From: Dehalococcoidia bacterium
GTDB taxonomy: Bacteria > Chloroflexota > Dehalococcoidia > Lucifugimonadales > JAGWBF01
Assembly (NCBI GenBank): GCA_021295955.1
Contig: JAGWBJ010000008.1
Location: 1-64,000, forward strand
DNA length: 64,000 nt
Reading direction: 5' to 3'
Shown here: piece after piece, positions 57,947 to 64,000 of the stretch
Numbering within the stretch: the first letter of the stretch is position 1
How the letters are laid out: every line of letters starts with the position of its first letter
Position numbers and translations under genes: made by a program
The notes under the pieces: generated by a model
Seen by the model: only the letters and a program-made list of their open reading frames with translations
Told to the model about the DNA's origin: nothing
The model's database searches: none

Positions 57947-59506
57947 ATGCAGCCACTATCGAACCTTCGCCGCACCGTCCGGGACGGGCTGGCGTACCTG
58001 AGGACCCAGTCCGACGTCGCCGAGGCCGAGGTGTTCGCCTCGGCCAACGGCAACCTCACCGTGCGGCTGAACTACACCTCCCGCATCCCCTCCAACGGCG
58101 TCGAGGAGCCCAAGTCCCTGGAGTCCTACGGCCTGGGCATCCGGGTGGCCTTCGACACCCCCGACGGGGTCAAGACGGGGTTCGGCAGCGAGCCCGCCGA
58201 CCTGTCCGTCGAAGGGGTGAAACGGGCATTGGAGAAGGCGCGGCGGGGCGCCGTCCGCGACAACGAGTACGTGTCCCTGCCCAGGCCCGCCGGCGGGCGC
58301 CCGGCGCTGGGCCGCTACCACGACCCCGCCATCATGCGCATGGGCAGCAACGGCATGGTCCGCGCCGGATGGCAGACGGTGGAGCGGGCCCTGGAGGTGT
58401 TCAGCACCTCCGAGGAGCTCCTGAACGTGGCCGGCTCCCCCGAGGGCGTCCGCGACCTGGGCGTCATCCTGGGGGGCGACGTGGTCATGCTCCAGGAGCG
58501 GATGTCCATCGCCTCCACCCACATGCCCAGGGTGCAGACCGACGAGTCCACCATGGTGATGGCCTTCACCACCGCCATGCTGGAGGACCAGGCGGCCAAG
58601 GGCAGCGGCTGGTCCGTGAGCAGCGCCATGTCAGGCTTCGCCGGAGACCCGGGGGCCGACGCCGCCCGCAACGCCATCCGCGCCATCGACGGCAAACGGG
58701 TGCCCGGCGGCGCCTACCGGGTGGTCCTGGGCCCCCAGACGCTCACGGAGATCCTGGAGTGGGTCCTCATGCCCAGCCTGTACCTGGACACCTTCTACGC
58801 CGGCGCGTCGACCTTTCTGGGCAAGTGGGGTCAACAGGTGGCGTCCCCCGACCTGGGGCTGTACGACGACGGCGCGGCGGCCGGGAGGGCGGCCAGCAAG
58901 GCCATAACCGACGAGGGACTGCCCACGGGCCGCACCGACCTGATACGGGACGGGGTGCTGGTGGGAGCCCTGGCCAACCACTACGATCACCAGCGGGTGC
59001 TCAACGACCCCAAGGGGCGGGAGAAGCTCGGAGTGGACCCCGGGGACGTGGCGGCGGACATCGCCCCAAGGAACGGGTTCCGGACCGGGCGCGGCGGCGG
59101 GCGCAACTTCGACTCGCCGCCCTCCACGACCCCCACGAACCTGACCGTCGAGGGAGCCCGGCAGCACTCCCACCAGGAGCTGCTGCGCATGGTCGGGGAC
59201 GGCCTGTACATCGGCCGCATCTGGTACACGTACCCCGTCAACGGCATCGGCGCGGGCGACTTCAGCGGCACCATCGTCGGCGACTCGTACCTCATCGAGG
59301 GCGGACGGATCACCTCGCCCCTGAAGCCCAACACCCTGCGGATGAACGAGAACGTGCACAACACCCTGAACAAGGTGCTGGGCATCGGGGACCGGCAGGT
59401 GCCGACCGTGCGGTGGGCGTCGGACCAGGTGGCGTGGACCCCCGAGGTGGCCGTGGAGGACTTCCACCTCGGCGAGATCGGCGACTACATGGAGCAGGTG
59501 TTCTAG
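57947..59506 (+). CDS. tldE: TldE/PmbA protease subunit
   Basis: A 519-residue partner of TldD that lacks its own zinc site and shapes the proteolytic chamber. The family fold shows YGLGIRVAFDTPDGVKTGFG at the N-terminal side, then GAYRVVLGPQTLTEILEWV, ASTFLGKWGQQVASP and the C-terminal GDSYLIEGGRITSPLKPN with VPTVRWASDQ. It overlaps the opposing M24 peptidase gene by 4 nt. Confidence 0.92.
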   Translation: MQPLSNLRRTVRDGLAYLRTQSDVAEAEVFASANGNLTVRLNYTSRIPSNGVEEPKSLESYGLGIRVAFDTPDGVKTGFGSEPADLSVEGVKRALEKARRGAVRDNEYVSLPRPAGGRPALGRYHDPAIMRMGSNGMVRAGWQTVERALEVFSTSEELLNVAGSPEGVRDLGVILGGDVVMLQERMSIASTHMPRVQTDESTMVMAFTTAMLEDQAAKGSGWSVSSAMSGFAGDPGADAARNAIRAIDGKRVPGGAYRVVLGPQTLTEILEWVLMPSLYLDTFYAGASTFLGKWGQQVASPDLGLYDDGAAAGRAASKAITDEGLPTGRTDLIRDGVLVGALANHYDHQRVLNDPKGREKLGVDPGDVAADIAPRNGFRTGRGGGRNFDSPPSTTPTNLTVEGARQHSHQELLRMVGDGLYIGRIWYTYPVNGIGAGDFSGTIVGDSYLIEGGRITSPLKPNTLRMNENVHNTLNKVLGIGDRQVPTVRWASDQVAWTPEVAVEDFHLGEIGDYMEQVF

Positions 59507-60690
59507 GGGTCGATCAGCACCACGTCCCGCTGCACCTCGGTGGTGGCGTATGGACCATCCTCGGACATGTAGACGTCGATCTCCGAGCGGACCCCGAACC
59601 CGGGCAGGTAGATGCCCGGCTCGATGCTGAAGCAGATCCCCGGCACGATGCTCCGCGTGTCCTCGGTCTCGAACCCGTCCAGGTTCACCGCGTCTCCGTG
59701 CACCTCGGTGTTGATGCTGTGGCCGAGCCTGTGGGTGAACTGCTCCCCGTAGCCCTGGCGGGCGATGTACTCCCGGGCGATGCGGTCGACCTGGGCTCCC
59801 TGCAGGGTGATGCCCTGGCGGGCCGAGCCCTCCAGGTACTTGAGGGCCGAGTCCCTGGCGGTGGAGACGATCTCCCACACCTTCCGGTGCTCCTCGGGCA
59901 CCCTGTCGCCCACGTAGGCCACCCAGGTGATGTCGGCGTACATGGCCTCGTCGGTGGTCTCCCTGGCCCACAGGTCGATGAGAAGCCAGTCCCCCCGGCG
60001 GATGACGCTGCTCCCCTCGGGCGCCGGCTCGTAGTGGGGGTCGCTGGCGTGGCCGTTGGCCGCGACTATGGGGCCGTCGGGGGAGTGCATGCCCTCCTCC
60101 CGGAACCGGTCCCGAATCAGCTCGGCCACGTCGTACTCCGTGGGCCCGTCCTCCAGATGCGCCCCCACATAGGCGAAGGCCCCCTGGACGATGCGGGTCA
60201 GGGCGTCGGCCGCCCGGAGGTGCGACGCCAACGCCGCGTCGTCCCATCGCAGGGTCGCGTACTGGACCAGGTCCTCCGAAGAGACCACCTCCAAGTCCAG
60301 GCCCCGGAGCATGTCGATGGTCCCCGCGTCGACCTTGGAGACCCTGGGCAGCGCGCCGCCGGGCGAGTACTCCATGGCCACCGTCGCCCCACCGGGCGCC
60401 AGGGCACCCATGCCCTCCAGCATGGACCGACGGCTGCTGTACACGGTGCTGTCCAGGTCCATCCCGCGAAACTTGCCGGCGTCCACGTGGTGGACCAGGA
60501 GCCGCGGACGCCCCTCGGCGGGTACGAAGAGGAAGCATGGGCGGGTGATGAAGCCGTCCAGCTCGCCGATCACCCTGCGGAAGATGGGATTGGAGCCCCT
60601 GTAGTCGTGGACCAGCCAGCCGGCTACCTGGGGGCCGTCGCCCCCTGACATGTACTCCTGGGCCAGTGCCACTATCTTGGCGGATACCAC
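59503..60690 (-). CDS. M24 family metallopeptidase (Xaa-Pro aminopeptidase-like)
   Basis: A pita-bread-fold peptidase of about 395 residues, with a creatinase-like N-terminal domain. All five metal ligands are in place: Asp in LLIDLWAR, Asp in YADITWV, His in HRLGHSI, Glu in FSIEPGIYLPG and Glu in VRSEIDVY. It cleaves X-Pro or related bonds. GTG at 60690 is chosen because AGGAG stands 8 nt upstream; the alternative GTG at 60699 overlaps that site. It is convergent with tldE and downstream of an SDR gene on the same strand. Confidence 0.9.
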   Translation of the reverse strand: MVSAKIVALAQEYMSGGDGPQVAGWLVHDYRGSNPIFRRVIGELDGFITRPCFLFVPAEGRPRLLVHHVDAGKFRGMDLDSTVYSSRRSMLEGMGALAPGGATVAMEYSPGGALPRVSKVDAGTIDMLRGLDLEVVSSEDLVQYATLRWDDAALASHLRAADALTRIVQGAFAYVGAHLEDGPTEYDVAELIRDRFREEGMHSPDGPIVAANGHASDPHYEPAPEGSSVIRRGDWLLIDLWARETTDEAMYADITWVAYVGDRVPEEHRKVWEIVSTARDSALKYLEGSARQGITLQGAQVDRIAREYIARQGYGEQFTHRLGHSINTEVHGDAVNLDGFETEDTRSIVPGICFSIEPGIYLPGFGVRSEIDVYMSEDGPYATTEVQRDVVLIDP

Positions 60691-60724
60691 GGCTGTCACT
60701 CCTCTCGAGTCCCGGACCCGGCGT

Positions 60725-61519
60725 CTAAAGGGTCGCTCTGACCGCGCCCCCGTCCAGGACGACGTTCTCGCCGGTGATGTATCCCGCCCGTTCCGAGGCC
60801 AGAAACGCGATCACGTCGCCCACGTCCTCCGGCCTGCCCAACCGTCCCATGGGCACCACCCTGGCGGCCTCGTTCATCATCTCCTCGGCGGACCTGCCCG
60901 TCTCCCGGGCGCGGTTCTCGTAGTAGGCGGAGAGCTGGTCGGTCTGGATGTAGCCGGCCAGCACGTTGTTCACCGTAATGTTGAAAGGGGCCAGCTCGTT
61001 GGCCAGCATCTTGGAGTATCCCACCACGCCCATGCGGCTGGCGGTGGCAAGCCCCATGCCGTCCATGGGCTGCTTCACCGATATGGACAGCCGGTTGACG
61101 ATGCGGCCCCACTGCTGCTGCTTCATGTAGGGCACTACCTCGCGGCTCATCCGCACCACGCTGAAGAAGTTCTGCTCCAGGGCCTCTCCCCACTCCCGGT
61201 CTTCCAGCTCCGAGGGCTGGCCCAGGGGAGACGTGCCCACGTTGTTCACCGCGATGTCGATTCTGCCGAAACGGTTGAAGGTGCTCCTGACAATCCGCTT
61301 GATGTCGGCGTCCCGCGACAGGTCGGCGGGGATGGCCAGAACGTGGTGCTGGCTGCTGGCCCGGGCGATCTCTATCTCGGCCCTGCGCAGCTCACCCTCG
61401 TTCCGGGCGCAGACCGTGACGCTGGCCCCCTCCCTGGCCAGTGCCATGGCTATGGCGCGGCCCATGCCCTTGCTGGAGCCGCCCACGATGGCTACTCGGT
61501 CTCGAAACCCCAGGTCCAT
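60725..61519 (-). CDS. SDR family protein lacking the catalytic Tyr and Lys
   Basis: A 264-residue classical-length SDR. The cofactor motif is IVGGSSKGMGRAIAMAL, a TGxxxGxG variant with Gly for Thr; NNVG and DVSRDADI-type DLSRD are present. Where the YxxxK active site should be, the sequence reads LATASRMGVVGYSK: Tyr is replaced (Ala) and Lys by Arg, while the following helix is normal. The family Ser is also displaced (VNRLSIS). It may bind NAD(P) without dehydrogenase chemistry or use another residue. A G-rich ribosome site precedes the ATG at 61519. Confidence 0.82.
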   Translation of the reverse strand: MDLGFRDRVAIVGGSSKGMGRAIAMALAREGASVTVCARNEGELRRAEIEIARASSQHHVLAIPADLSRDADIKRIVRSTFNRFGRIDIAVNNVGTSPLGQPSELEDREWGEALEQNFFSVVRMSREVVPYMKQQQWGRIVNRLSISVKQPMDGMGLATASRMGVVGYSKMLANELAPFNITVNNVLAGYIQTDQLSAYYENRARETGRSAEEMMNEAARVVPMGRLGRPEDVGDVIAFLASERAGYITGENVVLDGGAVRATL

Positions 61520-61528
61520 CCCGTTCCC

Positions 61529-61606
61529 CTTCCCCCGGCTGAGTCCCGTCCCCTGGCTGAGCTCCGTCCCCTGGCTGAGCCCCGTCCCCCCGGCGGAGCC
61601 CCGTCA
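61529..61606. repeat. 18-bp tandem array, about four copies
   Basis: Degenerate unit CCCGTCCCCTGGCTGAGC repeated from about 61529 to 61606, with the last copies diverged (CCCGGCGGAGCC). It lies directly upstream of the SDR start codon (61519, minus strand) and fills most of the 140-nt gap to the CoA-transferase gene. Confidence 0.75.
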
Positions 61607-61659
61607 AATACTAATGCCCACCCCGGCCACGGGCAAGGGAGTATCGTCTGGAATCGCTC

Positions 61660-62850
61660 CTAGACGGCCTCCTCCTCCTTCAGCCTGCGGACCTCCTCTG
61701 CGGAGTAGCCTATCTCGCCCAGGACCTCGGCGGTGTGCTCGCCCAGCAGCGGCGGATGACGCCGGATGGAGCCGGGCGTGTCCGAAAGCTTGATGGGTAT
61801 TCCGGCCTGCTTCACCGTGCCCAGGCTCGGGTGCGGGACCTCCAGGAGCATCTCACGGAAGAGTACCTGGGGATCGGAGAACACGTCGCTGAGCTCGTTG
61901 ACGGGGCCGCAGGGCACCCCTCCGTCCCCAAGCTGGGCCACCCACCGGCCGACGGGCTCCTGCAGGAACACCTCCTGCAGGAGGGGCACCAGCTTGTCCC
62001 GGCTGCGCACCCGGTCGGGGTTTCGCGCGTAGTCCGGGTGGTCGAACAGGTCTTCCCGGTCCATGGCCTTGCAGAACCGCTCCCAGAGGCGCTCGGAGCC
62101 CACCGCTACGTTGATGTACTTCCCGTCCTGGCACATGAACGCCTGGTAGGGCACCAACGTGGGATGGGCGGCCCCGACCTTCTCCGGGTTCTTGCCCGTG
62201 GCGAAGTAGTAGCCCGCCATGTAGGTGAGCCACGCCACCTGGAGGTCCAGCATGGACACGTCGATGTACTGGCCTTGCCCCCCATTCCGTTGCCGGTGGA
62301 ACAGGGACATGGTTATGGCGTAGGCGGCCATCATGCCCGCGCCGATGTCCGTCAGGGCGATGCCCATCTTCACCGGCAGGCGTCCCGGCTCTCCGGTGAG
62401 GCTCATGATGCCGCCGATGCCCTGCATCACCTGGTCGTAGGCCGAGCGTGTCCGGTAGGGCCCCGTCTGCCCGAACCCGGAGATGGACGCGTATACGATG
62501 CCGGGGTTCAGCGCCCTGACGGTATCGTAGGAGATGCCCAGCCGGTCCACCACCCCGGGGGTGAAGTTCTCCACCACCACGTCCGCTCCCTCGGCCAGGT
62601 CCAGAAAGGCCTTCCGCCCGTCGGGGTGTCGCAGGTTGAGGGTGATGCTCCGCTTGTTGCGGTTGATGGACAAGAAGTACGCGCTCTCGTCGCCGATGGA
62701 CGGGGGCGCCCAGGTGCGGGTGTCGTCCCCCTTGCCGGGCATCTCTATCTTGATGACGTCGGCGCCGTAGTCGCCCAGCATCATGCTGCAGTAGGGTCCG
62801 GCGAGGGCGCGGGTCAGGTCCAGCACCCGCACTCCATCCAGGGCATTCAT
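61660..62850 (-). CDS. CaiB/BaiF family (class III) CoA-transferase
   Basis: A 396-residue CoA transferase. Signatures are VRVLDLTRALAGPYCSMMLGDYGADVIKIE, NRNKRSITLNLRHPDG, DVVVENFTPGVVDRLG, YASISGFGQTGPY and the catalytic Asp in QYIDVSMLD. It moves CoA between carboxylic acids; acceptor and donor are unknown. It lies upstream of the SDR and M24 genes on the same strand. Confidence 0.92.
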   Translation of the reverse strand: MNALDGVRVLDLTRALAGPYCSMMLGDYGADVIKIEMPGKGDDTRTWAPPSIGDESAYFLSINRNKRSITLNLRHPDGRKAFLDLAEGADVVVENFTPGVVDRLGISYDTVRALNPGIVYASISGFGQTGPYRTRSAYDQVMQGIGGIMSLTGEPGRLPVKMGIALTDIGAGMMAAYAITMSLFHRQRNGGQGQYIDVSMLDLQVAWLTYMAGYYFATGKNPEKVGAAHPTLVPYQAFMCQDGKYINVAVGSERLWERFCKAMDREDLFDHPDYARNPDRVRSRDKLVPLLQEVFLQEPVGRWVAQLGDGGVPCGPVNELSDVFSDPQVLFREMLLEVPHPSLGTVKQAGIPIKLSDTPGSIRRHPPLLGEHTAEVLGEIGYSAEEVRRLKEEEAV

Positions 62851-62922
62851 CGCGGCCTCCCCATCTCGATGTGAACGGCGACCCCTATTCTACCATCCGG
62901 GGCGTGTCGCGGGGCAACCGCC

Positions 62923-63232
62923 GGGGCTGTTGGGGAGACATCCCCTCTCGTCATTGCCATGAAAATAAGACCCGCAGCACCACATCCGTCACTCCCGCGA
63001 AGGCGGGAGTCCGGGCCCCCCCCCCCCTGGGTCGCGGCCTTCGCCGGGACGACGGTGCAGAGGGGACCGTAATTCCGGCCCCCGAGCCGGAATCCAGGGA
63101 CGGGGTGGGGATACGTGGATGCCCGCCCCCGTAGCAAGTACGAGGACATGCTTTCGCGGGCATGACGGAGAGGGGCGTTGCGAGGTTATTTTCATGGCAA
63201 TGACACGTCCCGTCGGAAGTTACCCAACAGCC
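62923..63232. mobile_element. MITE-like element with long terminal inverted repeats
   Basis: About 310 bp without a transposase. The left end (GGGGCTGTTGGG from 62923) is mirrored at the right end (CCCAACAGCCCC to 63232). Further inside, GTCATTGCCATGAAAATAA (about 62951-62969) is mirrored by TTATTTTCATGGCAATGAC (about 63185-63203). The interior holds the palindromic words (CTCCCGCGAAGGCGGGAG; CCCGAGCCGG) that recur across the window. No target-site duplication was identified with certainty. Confidence 0.75.
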
Positions 63233-63280
63233 CCCTTCACAGAAGGGACGGAGTCGGGAAGCTAAGTCTAACTGCCTCAA

Positions 63281-63919
63281 CTACTGGGGAGAGGCCGTGC
63301 GCCGCGCCCTGTCGTACTCCTGGGGTGTGTTCAGGTCCAGGAGGACCTCCGGGGAGTCCACCTCGACCCTGCGGGTGTCGGCGGCATGCCTCTTCACCAC
63401 CGCCTTGAGGCCCAGGGTCTCTTCGGAGATCTCGGCCATCTCCGGTATGAGAGAGGCGGACAGGACCACCGGATGGCCGCCCCTACCCCGGTACGTCGGC
63501 ACCGTGATGAGGTAGGGCCTGTCCCGAAGCTCGCCCCCGCGGCCCTCCGCGTGCAGGGCAATTATGCGGCGGACCGTCTCGGGGGACCGGGGCTGGTCCA
63601 CGTTCAGTATCAGGAGGGCGTCGTGCTCCCCGTGCCCAACCCCCTCCAGGGCCCGGATGCCGGCCCTCAAGGACGTCGTCTTGCCCCGGCGGTAGTCGGG
63701 GTTGTACACGTGGCGGACCCGGTTCATGCCGTCGACTAGGGGCTGGAGCCGGTGCCGTTGGTGGCCCAACACGACGCTCACGGTCGCCACACCGGCCTGG
63801 AGGAGGGAATCGGTCTGGTGCTCCAAGAGTGTCCTGCCGCCCCAGGGGAGGAGCGCCTTGAGGCGGCCCATGCGCGTGGACTCTCCGGCCGCCAGGAGAA
63901 TGCCCGTCACCGCGGCCAA
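63281..63919 (-). CDS. MobA-like nucleotidyltransferase (MocA/CTP:molybdopterin type)
   Basis: A 212-residue NTP transferase. The N-terminal GILLAAGESTRMGRLKALLPWGGRTLLEH carries the LAAGxSxRMGxxK nucleotide motif, and LILNVDQPRSPETVR holds the metal-binding Asp. RGRGGHPVVLS is the substrate loop of the MocA/MobA group. It likely transfers CMP or GMP to molybdenum cofactor for molybdenum hydroxylases, though the general family also includes sugar nucleotidyltransferases. The start is TTG at 63919 or GTG at 63910. Confidence 0.82.
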   Translation of the reverse strand: MAAVTGILLAAGESTRMGRLKALLPWGGRTLLEHQTDSLLQAGVATVSVVLGHQRHRLQPLVDGMNRVRHVYNPDYRRGKTTSLRAGIRALEGVGHGEHDALLILNVDQPRSPETVRRIIALHAEGRGGELRDRPYLITVPTYRGRGGHPVVLSASLIPEMAEISEETLGLKAVVKRHAADTRRVEVDSPEVLLDLNTPQEYDRARRTASPQ

Positions 63920-63926
63920 GGGTTCG

Positions 63927-64000
63927 CTAGTCCGGCGCGGCCTCGACTGCCGCGGCCCTGCCTACGGCCCGGTCGAAATACCTGTCGTCCATGATCATGG
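63927..64000 (-). CDS. 3' end of a gene cut by the window edge
   Basis: On the minus strand, a frame entering at 64000 reads IMDDRYFDRAVGRAAAVEAA and stops at TAG (63929-63927), 8 nt before the MobA-like start. It is probably the C-terminus of a longer protein co-transcribed with it. Too short to identify. Confidence 0.4.
   Translation of the reverse strand, partial: MIMDDRYFDRAVGRAAAVEAAPD

Overview
The window is a high-GC bacterial chromosome segment with long convergent and co-directional operons, short intergenic gaps and frequent GTG/TTG starts. The gene mix suggests an uncultured Chloroflexota, perhaps of the SAR202/Dehalococcoidia type. It includes a family 5 substrate-binding lipoprotein with a Pro/Thr-rich linker, HemQ, a ferredoxin-type nitrite/sulfite reductase, GMC and phosphotriesterase-like catabolic enzymes, CaiB/BaiF, TldD/TldE and a complete hopanoid locus. 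This assignment rests on gene content alone.

Layout. 0-7 kb: a His-rich MFS transporter, an aldehyde dehydrogenase, rho, a FSA/TalC-type transaldolase and pyrG. 7.1-10.5 kb: tRNA-Lys(TTT) followed by a lower-GC accessory island with an AlbA_2 (Schlafen-type) protein, an orphan antitoxin, fused remnants of two different transposases and three small genes of unknown function. 10.5-16.4 kb: an envelope operon (S49 peptidase, DUF4350-like protein, triple-repeat lipoprotein, peptide/solute-binding lipoprotein). 16.4-21.4 kb: GMC oxidoreductase, PTE-like hydrolase and small proteins. 21.4-27.4 kb: nitrite/sulfite reductase behind a probable attenuator, divergent hemQ, an lrp-acnA operon and tRNA-Ser(GCT). 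27.9-33.3 kb: miaB, nadA, nadC, dtd and fmdB. 33.4-40.9 kb: a two-unit glutaredoxin-like protein disulfide oxidoreductase with an in-frame TGA, then ribH, tilS and others. 40.9-53.0 kb: the hopanoid locus (prenyl synthase, hpnH, hpnG, hpnA, shc-yjbQ fusion, hpnC, hpnD, hpnE, SDR, nucleoside hydrolase). 53-64 kb: an ornithine-cyclodeaminase-like gene, ilvD, tldD-PaREP1-tldE, an M24 peptidase, an SDR without its catalytic Tyr/Lys, a CoA transferase, a MITE-like element and a MobA-like gene.

The two strongest discoveries are these. (1) A probable selenoprotein at 33425-34147: the reading frame continues across TGA exactly where the second CxxC of a protein disulfide oxidoreductase should begin (UGYC), and a SECIS-like hairpin lies 13 nt downstream with a bulged U and an AGGU loop. 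(2) A squalene-hopene cyclase fused in one frame to a YjbQ/UPF0047 domain inside a complete C35-hopanoid locus. Secondary items are a terminator-like hairpin in the leader of the sulfite/nitrite reductase, a perfect 12-bp hairpin in the rho leader, several short tandem arrays placed just before start codons, and a dispersed palindromic repeat family including a 310-bp element with long terminal inverted repeats.

Working together: the hopanoid block would turn prenyl diphosphates into squalene (HpnC/D/E), cyclise it (SHC) and add and trim the adenosyl side chain (HpnH, HpnG). nadA/nadC make NAD from iminoaspartate, with nadB not in view. No promoter was tested; every regulatory call is a reading of the sequence.
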